In this document: positions 42,557-53,248 of the stretch, one piece after another | Layout of the letters: the number at the start of each line of letters is the position of its first letter | Position numbering within the stretch: position 1 is the stretch's first letter | Notes under the pieces: generated by a model | What the model saw: only the letters and a program-made list of their open reading frames with translations | The model's database searches: none | Told to the model about the DNA's origin: nothing | NCBI GenBank assembly: GCA_033439685.1 | Contig: JAUEDM010000004.1 | Span: 186,001 to 250,000 of the forward strand | Origin: Apodospora peruviana | Lineage: Eukaryota > Ascomycota > Sordariomycetes > Sordariales > Lasiosphaeriaceae | Reading direction: 5' to 3' | Length of the DNA: 64,000 bases | Translations under genes and position numbers: made by a program

Positions 42557-44843
42557 TCAGTTCTTCTCCTTGTCCTCTTTGAGGGAAACTATGCGATTAA
42601 GGACAATCTTATCCTCGGTGCTGTCCGAGTCCATGGCCTGTTGGAGATTCTGTTAGAAGGACCTTAAACGCAACGTTAGTAATAGTACTCACAAAGTAGC
42701 CAACCCTCATGGCTTGGAATCGAACGCTCTCGGGGCCGCTGTGGGTGCCATCCGTTTCACCGGCGGCCTCGGGCCAGGGAGCACGACGCTTGGCTTCATC
42801 AAAGCCCGATTCGACTATGGCATCGGGATAGACCTCTTCAGAGTTCGGGTTGATATCCGACAGGTATCCACCCTCAGCTGCCTGGGGGTTCTCCGACAAA
42901 AACAGCTGGTGGTGAATGCGCACTTCGCATTTGCGCGAGGTCGAATCAGCAGACACCCATTGGATGAACGTTTTGGGCTTCTTTCCCTCGTTATCAAGAA
43001 CAGCGCGGATCTCTGTCACCTTTCCTGTCTCCGGGTTCTTGGTGAAAGAGGTCGCCTTGATCACGTATGCACCAAGCAGGCCAACGGATTTGCCGGGTGC
43101 CAAGCGGTAGAATTCTTTGCTATCAACTTCGCGGAAGTCGGACCGGTCGATGTACACTGTCTTTGTGAACTTGATCTTGTGGTCGCCCATCGCTGGGTTC
43201 TTGGGTGAGAAAGGAACGGTCAATTCCGTCCCTTCAAACTCCCCAGCATCCTCGATGACAACTGGGACCGGGTCCAGGACAAGCATCAGCCTGGGCACGG
43301 TGCGCTCGAGATACCGCCGGATGGTCTGCTCAAACCGGGCGCTTTGGATTATGCTGTTTGTTGTGGTGACCCCAAGTTCCGAGACGAATTCTAGAATGGC
43401 GGCAGGTGGGATACCTCTCCGCCGCACCGCGATAAGCGTATACAGACGCGGGTCGTCCCACCCACGGACGTACTTCTTGTCGACTAATTCTTTGAGCTTC
43501 CTTTTCGACAAGACGGCTCCACTGATAGATAGCCGACCGTACTCGCGCTGCATGGGCTTGTGTTCGACCTCAACGGTGTCATTCAGCCACTCATACGACG
43601 TGCGACTCAAGAAGAACTCTGTTGTGCATAGCGAGTGTGTAATGCCCTCAAACGCGTCACAAAGACAGTGCTGCATTCCAGTTAGCAAAATCATGTCGTA
43701 GAGAGAACAAGATGGGTTGACTTGCAGTGAAATCGTAAGTTGGGTAGATGACCCACTTGCTTCCCGTCCTGTGATGCGGCTTGTCCAGCACGCGGTAGGC
43801 AGCTATACCCTGTTAGCAACGCACCGCAGTTGGATTCCATCGGCATGTCCTCAGGCATACCTAAATCCCACATCTGCGGGTTTCCATCGGTGATCTGTGA
43901 GGCCTGGTCAGCGGCATATCACAGACGTTGTGTATCAAAGACATGCTGGGAACATACATCCTGCTTCATGCGGAGGAAAGCTTCCCGTGGCTTGTACTCG
44001 CCATCGCGCATACCCCTGAACTTTTTGATGTTCTCTTCGACGCTCTGGTCAGCATGGGCGCACCTAAAACGGGGTGACGCGCCCTTCTCTCCTCCCCTTT
44101 GCAGCTTAAGATCGTCGTCTCCGCAATGGCAAACATATGCTTTTCCCAATGTGATTAACTTCTCTGCAGTCTCGTACAGCCTGTCAAAGTTGTCGCTGGA
44201 GTAGGTGATCTTGTAAGGGTCAAATCCCAGCCACCGAACCATGGATTCGATGGCTGTAAAGTAAATCTCCTCCTCAGCTTCGGGGTTTGTATCGTCGAAT
44301 CTTAGGTAGCAATGGCCACCGTGGTACTTGGCAAAACCGAAATTAACCGCGATTGCTTTAGCATGCCCGATATGTAAGAATCCCTGTCTATGCCATTAGT
44401 GTTTGTTCGAGCTCGTCGACTTGGGTGGACTTGCATTGGGCTCTGGTGGAAATCGTGTCATGACGGGCTTCACTGGACGCTCCTTGTACACTTCGGCAAG
44501 AAAGCCACTCTTGAACATGGAGTCGGGATCTAGCGTCTCCTCTGTCTTCTCCCTTGCCTTCTTGGGGGTGGCGGCATCCTGGGCAGCCTTGAGGTCAGAT
44601 GGTGTGTTCTTCTTCTCCTCCTTGTTCTTTTCCTTTGAGGCCTTCTTTGCTCGTTTTGCAAGACCTGCTGGGACATCAGTACCCCGGCGTCGCGATCAGG
44701 TGGTGGCCAGACAAACGTTTCTTCAGCTCTCCTTTGGAGACCATCTCTCCCGTCTCCTCGTCTAACTGCAGCTTTGGCGCATTATCGGCGCCAGCATCGC
44801 CGAGCTGGAGCTTTGCGGCAGCGTCAGTCACAGCGTCCGCCAT
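42557..44843 (-). CDS. Glutaminyl-tRNA synthetase, cytosolic
   Basis: Seven exons on the minus strand: join(42557..42637,42693..43670,43726..43802,43861..43903,43958..44383,44435..44664,44717..44843), 653 residues. It is a class I synthetase that charges tRNA-Gln. The HIGH motif is PEPNGFLHIGHAKA (residues about 116-129). A KMSKS equivalent is VLSKRKL, and the tRNA-acceptor signature is YPTYDFTHCLCDAFEGITHS. The C-terminal anticodon-binding beta-barrels end in YFAMDSDSTEDKIVLNRIVS. The N-terminus has a short Lys-rich extension (LAKRAKKASKEKNKEEKKN), as in other fungi. Introns are 51-58 nt. Two of them, 44384..44434 and 43671..43725, have GC-AG borders with GCAAGT donors; using nearby GT instead breaks the protein. 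Every junction restores a conserved motif. Confidence 0.95.
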
Positions 44844-46124
44844 GGTGGGTTTCGGTATTTCGTTCTTTGCCTCCGTTTCGGTGGATGGATTCGCTCAGCG
44901 ATGCTTGTCGACGCAATTGGGCAGAACGTCGGTGAGTATCGACGTGATTGGGACGGTTGGGGTTCGTCAACTCGGATCAAGAAAGCCCGGGAGATGAGTC
45001 AAAGCTGTACCAAGTTGGGCCACTGGCAAAATTGGATTGTCGGGTTAGGTTTGGAGGGGCAGCTTGAGACAGGGATTGCTTGGAGGTGCAGAGGGGCAAC
45101 ACCGACACGTCAGGGGGTCCCGGTCTCGGATAAGGCGAGGATAAAGCGATAAGAAACCTTGCAGGGAGACCCCCCTTCAGAAGCATGAGCTTGAGCAAGC
45201 ATGTTTGAATAAAACATTATGTTGCTTATTAGAATGGTTAAATCTCTATGTCCAGTAAACATGATGTTTTACAAATAGTATAGTTAACGTTAGTTAAAAA
45301 AGTAGATTTGTATTATTAAAAGAAAGTTCTTCTTGTGGTTATTCATAGAATCGAACTGTAATACTACGGTTACAAGCTTACAATACTCACATTAAGCCAT
45401 AAAGCCATCCGTTTCTACAGGTACGCGCGAAGAAAGCGGTCTTTCAGTTTATATTCTAGATGGCAGGCACGTTTAAGGAGGTAGGTAGTCGTGGAGGATC
45501 AAAATAATAAAAACGAAATATTATGTTTGAGCGAGCCACATTTTTAAGCAGAACATCGTGAATCAACGATTCCACGGTTAGAACATTATGTTTTTAGCGA
45601 ACAATGATTGAGCAATCATGTTTTCCGAAGGGGGGCCACCCGCGAAGGAATATTGTGTGGTACGGAATACAGGTGCAACTCTCCCGACATCGTCTGGTCC
45701 GATGCTCCGATCGGAGCTCTGTGTCCCATAATAAACGCATGTCTTCTGATGTAGGCGTAAATTACTAAGGTTCTCCAGTTGCGTGAGGCATGTTTATATG
45801 TTTTTCTTTCCTTCTAGAGAGGAAAACAATTACTCCTTGAAAGAGCAGATCAATTAACTTTAGCGTGCTGTCAAAAGGCTTCCCCGCGGTTGGCCGGGCC
45901 CTTGGGGGCAGCCAAGCTGAACATGGGACTGCGAAGCTCCCCGCTTTCGTCATAGGCCTGCCGGAAGCGCCCCAAGCTACCGCCAGTCAGCTCTTGGGGA
46001 AGCTCCATTGTATTTCCTACCTCCATGACCACGATATTCGACAGCTAGCCTGATCGCAAGATAAAACGACAAATCTTTTTTGAGGAATCAAACACCACCA
46101 ATCAACCATCAGCTCTATCAGCGC
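44844..46124. other. Divergent intergenic region with a MITE-like insertion
   Basis: Holds the GlnRS promoter on the left and the macrodomain-gene promoter on the right, separated by a 492-bp inverted-repeat element (45157-45648, listed separately). No further gene is supported. Confidence 0.55.
45157..45648. mobile_element. MITE-like element, family 2 (492 bp)
   Basis: Imperfect terminal inverted repeats of about 65 bp. The left end starts CCTTGCAGGG, then CCCCCCTTC and ATAAAACATTATGTT. The complement of the right end starts CCTTCGCGGG, then CCCCCCTTC and AAAAACATAATGTT. The interior is AT-rich and non-coding. A target-site duplication is not clear (flanks GAAA and AATA). Only one copy is seen in the window, so assignment rests on the inverted-repeat ends and the compositional contrast with the GC-rich promoters on both sides. 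Confidence 0.75.
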
Positions 46125-47069
46125 ATGTCCCTACGCCGCATCACCAAGATGACCATCGACGCGTCCGATATCCCGACGCTCTCGCTCCTCTACAAGCTGA
46201 ACAAGCTTAACCCGGCGCCGGCATCGACCAAGCCTCCCTCCACCCTCCTCGGCCCCTCCACCATCCCCACGCCATCCAAATCTCTCAACGACCGAGTCGG
46301 TCTTCTACGCGGTGATATCACAACCCTCGCCGTAGACGCCATCGTAAACGCCGCGAACCGCTCCCTCCTCGGCGGCGGCGGTGTCGACGGCGCGATCCAC
46401 CGTGCTGCCGGACGTGGGCTTCTGGAGGAGTGCCGCCGCCTGAACGGCTGCCCGACCGGCTCGGCCAAGATCACAAACGCGTACAAGCTCCCCTGCAAGA
46501 AAGTCATCCACACCGTCGGCCCCATCTACGACGCCGGTGACCATGACGCCAGCGAGAAACTGCTCGTCTCGTGCTACACCAAGAGCCTGGAGCTAGCGGC
46601 CTCCAACTACTGCCGCACCATCGCCTTCAGCGGCATCAGCACGGGCGTGTACGGATATCCGAGCTGGCTCGCGGCACCGGCAGCGCTGAGCGCGATCCGC
46701 AACTTTTTGCTCGAGAATGACAAGGCCGGCGTGATCGAGAAGGTGGTTATTATCACGTTTGAGAAGAAGGATGTGGATGCTTACAATGAGTCGCTGCCGT
46801 GAGTTGATTTGTTAGACCTCATTTACAAAGGGTTTTTATGGTTTTTGTTTTTTTGCTAACTTCGTTTGGAACCGAAAAGTTTGTTCTTCCCTCCCGTCAT
46901 CGAAACCACCACCGACTCTCCGGAGAAGCCAGTAGATAATAAGGAAGAGACGGAGGCAAAGCAAGATGCTGAGGCGAAAGCCATTGCCGAGGAGCTGCCC
47001 AGCCCCCCAACGGCCGACCCGGCCGACCCTGATCACGTCGAGAAGAAGGCCAAACATGGCAGCAACTGA
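46125..47069 (+). CDS. Macrodomain protein (MacroD-type ADP-ribose hydrolase)
   Basis: Reconstructed as join(46125..46798,46880..47069), 287 residues; an in-frame ATG at 46149 is an alternative start. The macrodomain spans about residues 60-225 with the MacroD signature: GDITTLAVDAIVNAANRSLL, GGGGVDGAIHRAAG, GSAKITNAYKLP, HTVGPIYD and FSGISTGVYGYP. The NAAN Asn, the GGGGVDGAIH loop and the GISTGVYGYP phosphate loop are those that bind ADP-ribose and support removal of mono-ADP-ribose from acidic residues or hydrolysis of O-acetyl-ADP-ribose. The second exon encodes a 60-residue acidic/charged tail ending KKAKHGSN, perhaps a localisation tail. Cytosolic or nuclear. The intron (46799..46879) is GT-AG with a GCTAAC branch site. 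Confidence 0.93.
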
Positions 47070-47633
47070 GTGGTGTGAGTTACACGTTGAGATAATGGGG
47101 GAATGGTAATGACTTGGGGTGTAATAGGTTGCGCAACTTTGCGTTGGCGTTTCTGGGCCGGATTGGGAAAGGCAGGGCAAGGAAGATAAGGCAAGGTAAG
47201 GAGAGGCAAGGAAAGGCAAGATAGGTCAAGGTAATGAGAGGACAGAACTAACCGGCTGGCCTTCTGATGTTATTCTGGGGTGGGTTGTGGCTGATAGGGC
47301 AGATCCGACTGGGGTATTTAGGGTCCCTCGTCGGCTCCCTTTTGAAAGACCGCAGATATCTTTCCGTTGCCGACTTGTATACGCAGACATGGCTGACATG
47401 GTCCGACACTTTGGACCTGGTTTACAAAACGCCATGATTGATAGTTTCTAGCCTATCAACTAATATATTTTCCCCTGAATAAACACCAAACAAACTTGTA
47501 CTTTCTTTCAAGAACGCCAACCTGCCAGGCCTCCATACCTAGAAAACAGAAAAACTCCAATCCGAGAGATAATATGAATGGAATAACAAATGATACAAAG
47601 TAGCCCTAGCACAATAAAATTCCACCATATCAC
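47070..47633. other. Intergenic between convergent genes, purine-rich AGGCA-type repeat
   Basis: The segment at about 47170-47235 is a degenerate pentamer run (GGCAAGGA/AGGCAAGG variants). The rest is AT-rich 3' flank of the macrodomain gene and of the broken HExxH gene. No gene is supported. Confidence 0.5.
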
Positions 47634-50600
47634 TTACGGTGACTTAATATCTTTCATGCGTTTCCATTGCTCCAATTTCCCCTTGTCTCTTTGCTCCCGC
47701 TCCCTGTTCATGATCTTCGTCGGCGACTCCAGCGGATCAGGAAACGGAGAGGGTGTGTCGGGCATGTCTGCGTCCCGGTCCTCGTCCCAGTCCTCGCGTG
47801 ATGGTTCCCTGCATACACCAGTTTGGTACCATAGTTTCTTGTCAACAATACTCCCTGGTATGTCCTAATAGTCTTCAAAATGGTGGCACGTGCAAACGCA
47901 GAGTCCTACCCAATTCCGAAAGAGGACAAGTAATACACATAAAAAGGAAAGTTCACTTGCCTATGCGTCGTGGGCTGCCACATTCTTTGTGTCAGTGGGG
48001 GGTTGAACGGGCCAGGAAAGTTTCCGGGAGGCGTGGGAGGCGGCACCGCGTCGGCGATGCCGCGCTGTGCCAGCTCGTCGCGCAGGAACTGGTCCCGGCC
48101 AAACATGTGGTCGTGAACTTGCCGCGTGAATTCGGATCCTTGGCGGGCCATGTCGGTCTGCACGTCCTCCCAGGTGCTGTGGGCTCTCCCGAAGGGGCCG
48201 AAGGAAAGGCCTGCTAGATGCGGTGGTACTGCTGATAGTGCCTGTTGGTGAGAAGATGAGGAGGAGGAAGAGGGTGGGGAAGCAAATTGGCTGATCACAG
48301 AAGCGGTGCCGGTGCCGGTGCCGTCTTGCTGAGGAGGATGTGCTGGTGGTGGTAGGCCTTGGTATAGAAAGTCTACTACTGGGTTAGGAGTAACAGGTCC
48401 TGTCGTGGGAGGTGGTGCCGGGGCTGGTGCTGTTGGATGTCATGTCAAGTCAGTTCTCTTGTAATCCAGGATGCAGGTAGATAGACGTTTGGAGGCTAGG
48501 TACATGAAGGTATGAAGGTGAGTAGTTGGGTAAGTAATCGGGCACTCACGCGGTTGGTCATCATAGTTTCGCTGCGTTTATGACGTCCCAGGCGGCCTGG
48601 GCGTCAAACATTTTCGACATGCCAGTTCCTGGGGTTGAAACCTGCTTTGCGGCAAGAATTGCTTGCTTGCTTGCCTCTAGCAATATTTACTAGAGTCTCC
48701 TGCAGACTGTCCGCCAGGGTGGTGTTGGGCGCATCATGATAATCCTCAAGTTTCTTCGTCTTCCGCTCCAAGACTTCGAGAATGTCATGACCATGTCTTG
48801 CGCGGATGGTGGCATCAACGCGATCTCCCGGTGGGCGGCCTTCTCCATGATGGCGGAGCGGTGGTGTTCGGCGCCCCTGGGAACGGTCTCGAAGATCGGG
48901 GATATCTTTCCTTCCGGTTTATCGATCTCGAGGTACATACTGGCCTCGCCGAGATGTTGGGAGAACATTATCACCTTGTCCATGACCCCCGTCGTCTCGC
49001 CGGCCCACGGAAGTGGTGCTGGCAGGTTGCACCCGTCCACCATCGCATCGATCTCGGCGAACGCCTCAATCGCGGCTTTGGTATCGCCATTGGCGTACTC
49101 TCGTATGTATTCCCGGAGGCTAATTCCGTGTAGAGAGTGCACGACCTTGCGCTCATCCGGCGAGAGCAAGAGATACTGTGGACTTGCTCAACCAGGCTCA
49201 TATAAAACTGGCGAAGGTCTGGCCATATTTCAACTGCTATCATCCGGATTGTTGAGTTCATGGCTCGCACCAGCGCTTCGTGTATTTCCGCTCGTTTGTC
49301 TGGTGTCAAGATCAAGTTGGCCGCCCTCTCTGTATGTGACTTCTTGTACATATCGGTCAGCCTTTCCATGACGTGGCGGGTTTTCAAAAGTCTCGTCATA
49401 ACCTGCTGTAGTTGTCCATTGCGGTACTTCCAGATGGCGTGCTGGCGCTCCTATTTCCTCTTCACTGAGTTGGACCATTCAAAAACCTGGAGGACTTCGT
49501 GCACGTATATCTGAATCAACCCATACCCTGCTTCAGCCACTAGGCGCAACATTGCCCACAAATTGTCCGCCTCCGCGCGGGTAAGGATCCCTTGCACACG
49601 CGTATTCAAACTTATGGAGCCCTCTTAGAGTGTAGACCAGTCGGCGGTCAACATCAGAGTATCTCATTGCCCTGTGGCCGTATTTGGCCACAGGTCCGTC
49701 CCAGAAGCTCTGTTGAAATACCGGGGTCAAAGTTTGGACGGGAATTATTTTTTCATACTGCTCGAATGGCACCGGCGGGTCATGCAGCACGAAGCCTTTC
49801 TCGACCTTTCGTCCTTTCTTCTTATCCTCCACCGCGTCCGTGTCGGGTCAGCTTCTTATCCCGGGCTGAAGGCAATAAAAGACGTAGTGTGGGAAGCCTG
49901 CTGAGCTGTTTTCGGTAGAATCGAGCGGAAACCCGCCCATATCTGCCAATGAATTAGTGTTAGAACTTCCGGTTTTTGGGGGGTGGTTAGATTTCCAGTT
50001 TTGCCTACCTGGTTCTCAAATGCGACTCCCAGCTCGGCCTGCGGTTCGTCTTCGACATAAGGTTCCGGGGGAACTTCGTACATAAGGCCAAAGCTCACAT
50101 ATTCTTTCGCCGTTTGTCGAAGTAACTAAAGGAAGATATCCTGAGGATGGAGTGGTGGGACCGGGAGCTGGTGCTCGGCACGCCAGCATACTGACCATAG
50201 GGCGCGATAGGCAGCATGTTATCAGACCATGACCCACCGAGTCGGACATTAATTAGCAAACTCGAATGGTCTTACGTAGAACATGGATAACATACCGCTA
50301 GTTCGTGGATCAGGGTGGAAGCAAGAAGCAGCGAGCATGTCGCCTTCTCGGCCTTGGTAAAGGATGGGACAAGGAGCGGCCACAACATCTCGCATGAGAG
50401 CTTGATGTGAATCTTGTGCCCATCAGTCATGTTGCCCTTGTCAGCAATGCTGGTAGTCCAGTAGGCTCTGTATTCACCTTCTTTTTGTGTTGTCGCATCG
50501 ACCTGCAAGCCAGTACTGAAGTAGATGCGGAGGTGTTTTTCAAGGTAAGCAGACACCAAGCTAAGAGGATTGAACTTCCTATCGATCAGTTGTTGAGCGG

Positions 50601-51937
50601 CCGGGAGCAAGGGCTGGTTTGGGGACGGCCTGTAAAATATCTGCATCATCTCTCTGTACAGGCTGACGGGCGTGTCCCTGTATATGAGGTTGCTGTTTAC
50701 CCGTCGACGTTTGAAAGGGTCTTGCATGATGGGCCAAAACGGGTGGGCTCGCAGAATTCGTGTGGCAAGCTGTAGGGCAGGCTGGATTGCCATCCATATG
50801 ATCTGGCCGGACTAGAGTATCACTTTTAGTCACTTGAAGTATGCCCGTTTGACCCAATATGGCTTTCGGACTACCAACCTACCAAATGGACATTATATTC
50901 GCCCCGCTGTCCGCAGATATTGCATAAATATCGAGTTGTAAGCCCCACAACGTGACTGGGTTGGTCATACCAGTGGTCTTTTGTCAAGAAGCTTCAGCCA
51001 TCCACACCAGTCAGCAATTCGGTATTCCTCACAACATAAACAACTTCTTACGGGTGAAGTGGTCCGCTCAGGTCGTATTCGATCCCATCGTTACCCGTGT
51101 CTATGTCGTGAATCCCATTTTGGATTCTCTGCCGGCTCACTGTCAGCCACGCCTTCACCGACGCGTTTGGGGAGATATTGTGCAACTGAAGGACGTGCCT
51201 CTTCAGTAGTAATGCGGAGCGAAATGCGCTGATAGTCCTCGTCGTCGGACATGATCTCATGCAGCATCCCCATGGCAGAAAGCTGCTCAAACTCTGGGTT
51301 ATCTGGGTCCATGGAGTCTGTTTCGGCCAGGAACTGATTTATGGTCCAGCCCTTAGCCTTCAGGGTGGCTTCCAGGTCGTGCATGTTGACATGGTCCTTC
51401 GTTCCCTGTCGGTGTCTGCATGGGACGACCTACAGATATGGTCCGGGTAGCTGACAGTCTGGGCGACGCTCTTGACCTGCCCTGAGGCACATCGGGGTGA
51501 ATTCCAAGCCGCAAGGCGTACGGGGTCGGGCTTTTGAGCAGGTCCCGGTCCAGCAGCGCCGGTCGGAGTAGATGGGTGAGATGACGTCTGGGTATGGTGA
51601 GTTGCTCCTTGAGCTCTTTGTCAAGAACCTCTTTGGGATCAAGCAGGTCGTAGCGGTTGTCGTCCCAGTCGGGCGCCGTCCATCTGGGAATATACTCGAT
51701 ATCCGGTGGGTCGCCCAACGTAAGTTGTCCGGCCGGGATGGGCACACGCCAATGTTTGCGGTCCTTCAGCTTTTCAAGCAACTCCACTCTTCTCTTCACG
51801 TCGGGCTGTTGCATCCAACGATTTTCGAATTTGTCAAAAGGCTTCGACTTAACAACACCTCTATTTCTCAGAATACTTCTGGGTTTAAGGATTTTCCACC
51901 CGAACGGGTTGCTAGCGTTGCCCTTATCGCGTCCCAT
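47634..51937 (-). pseudogene. Large multi-exon HExxH gene with many lesions
   Basis: Start at 51937. Exon 1 (51477..51937) to exon 2 (51415..51052) gives DVPQG joined to RHRQGTKDHVNMHDLEATLK. Exon 3 is 50883..50991, exon 4 50296..50811, exon 5 50009..50125. Exon 4 ends in LASTLIHELA, a zinc-peptidase-like HExx motif cut by an intron. The next in-frame stretch starts HAAYRALW, then hits a TAG before TAKEYVSFG and EPYVEDEPQAELG. The last exons (47960.. about 48440 and 47634..47808, linked by a GC-AG intron) encode a Pro/Ser-rich region, then REPSREDWDEDRDADMP and end KRMKDIKSP. Lesions: frameshifts near 51195, 49183, 48785, 48665 (within an AAGC repeat) and 48570, and in-frame stops at 49856 and 49451. 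Recognisable protein continues on each side. Family not identified; function unknown. Confidence 0.7.
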
Positions 51938-53248
51938 GGTGACCGGACGGATGGAGTGTTCACTGAAATCGGCGAGCCTGTGAGTGAGTTAGAAGGAGAA
52001 CAAGGACCTCTGGGCTTGTGAGAAGAAGAGCCAAGTGGTAGCTGGAGTGAGTTTGGTATAGGAAAGATTGCCCGAGATCGACCTCTTTTTCAACTAGCAG
52101 GGAGCTACATGTACCTAGCTGCGATGGTACCTACCTGCCTATTTATTCGTAAGACAACCGACACCGGTTCTGCCCTGCAGCAAAGACAGCGACAGAAAGG
52201 AACATGACACCCTCGGATTCCGCTTCCGGAATACAATTATGCGAATGCCTCCAGGATGTGAACTTAGAACAAAGACGGATATCATATACGGTAAGATGAC
52301 CATGCTAATTTCGATAATGTATAAGAGTTACTATGAACGGGTCTTTGAATGGGTCATCTCAATGGCAAGAAGAACTCGAGTCCTTTGTCCACAAAACACA
52401 TTGAAGTTACCGAGGGTAAAACAAGGGACGGGAATTCCCTGGATCCCATTGCATTAATCTTTGGGGGTTTATCAGCCGACTGGGGCAACCAGCACGGTTT
52501 TCCTGTACAATAATAAATCAGACGGACCGGCGAGCTCAAAAAGAGCATAGCGGTGTAGGAATAATAATCTTTGGGGGGGTGGGGTGTTAGAAAAAGCTTG
52601 TGTAAAATGAGAACATGGTCATCCAAATTTAATGTATTGAGGTGGTCTAACCGGACTGTAGGAAACGTCCCACCTGTGCTCCTTTACTAAAATCCAAAAC
52701 CTTTGTGCAAATACCTTCCAAGGCCCTATTTAAACAAGAAAAGACTATTGTACCAAATACAGACCTGATATTTATTTTACTTAAACTTATATTTTAAGCT
52801 TAGTAGTAGCTATATTAGCTTTATTATTAAAGCATTAGGGTCTCTATCAGAAGCGTCCTAGTAAGGTACCTAAATATATAGTAATATATGGTAGACACAA
52901 CGTTATTTATTATACAGACAGGCGGTTGTAAAGTATCCACTACAAAGGTTTTGAATCCTGGCAGAGGTGTACCTTGGGTTATGGTTACGTATGGCGTACA
53001 GTCTGGGAAGACGCTTCCTACAGTCCCTCGAGACCACCTCAATGTATTAGTTCTAGTGTATAGGGTCGTGACCTGGAGGTACAGAAGGTGCCATGAGTCA
53101 GTAGTTTAGACAAGACTAGGTACCTAGGTATATAAGGTAAGATACCTACCTATCCACCCATTGCTTACAGGTATATTTCCCTCCTAAAACCCTTGATCCC
53201 GTGAGACGTCCATTCATATCGCCCTTCGCCACACAAGCCGGATCAAAC
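51938..53248. other. Intergenic with AT-rich island
   Basis: The first part is the 5' flank of the broken HExxH gene. Between about 52690 and 52920 the sequence becomes strongly AT-rich with TATA/TTAAA-type runs, quite unlike its surroundings, and may be a RIP-altered transposon remnant. TACCTAGGTA-type motifs lie at 52110-52136 and 53115-53150. No gene is supported. Confidence 0.45.

Noticed and set aside
52921..53000. tRNA-derived SINE suggested by GGTTTTGAATCC near 52950
   Set aside because: The B-box-like match has an extra base and no A box or cloverleaf could be drawn around it.
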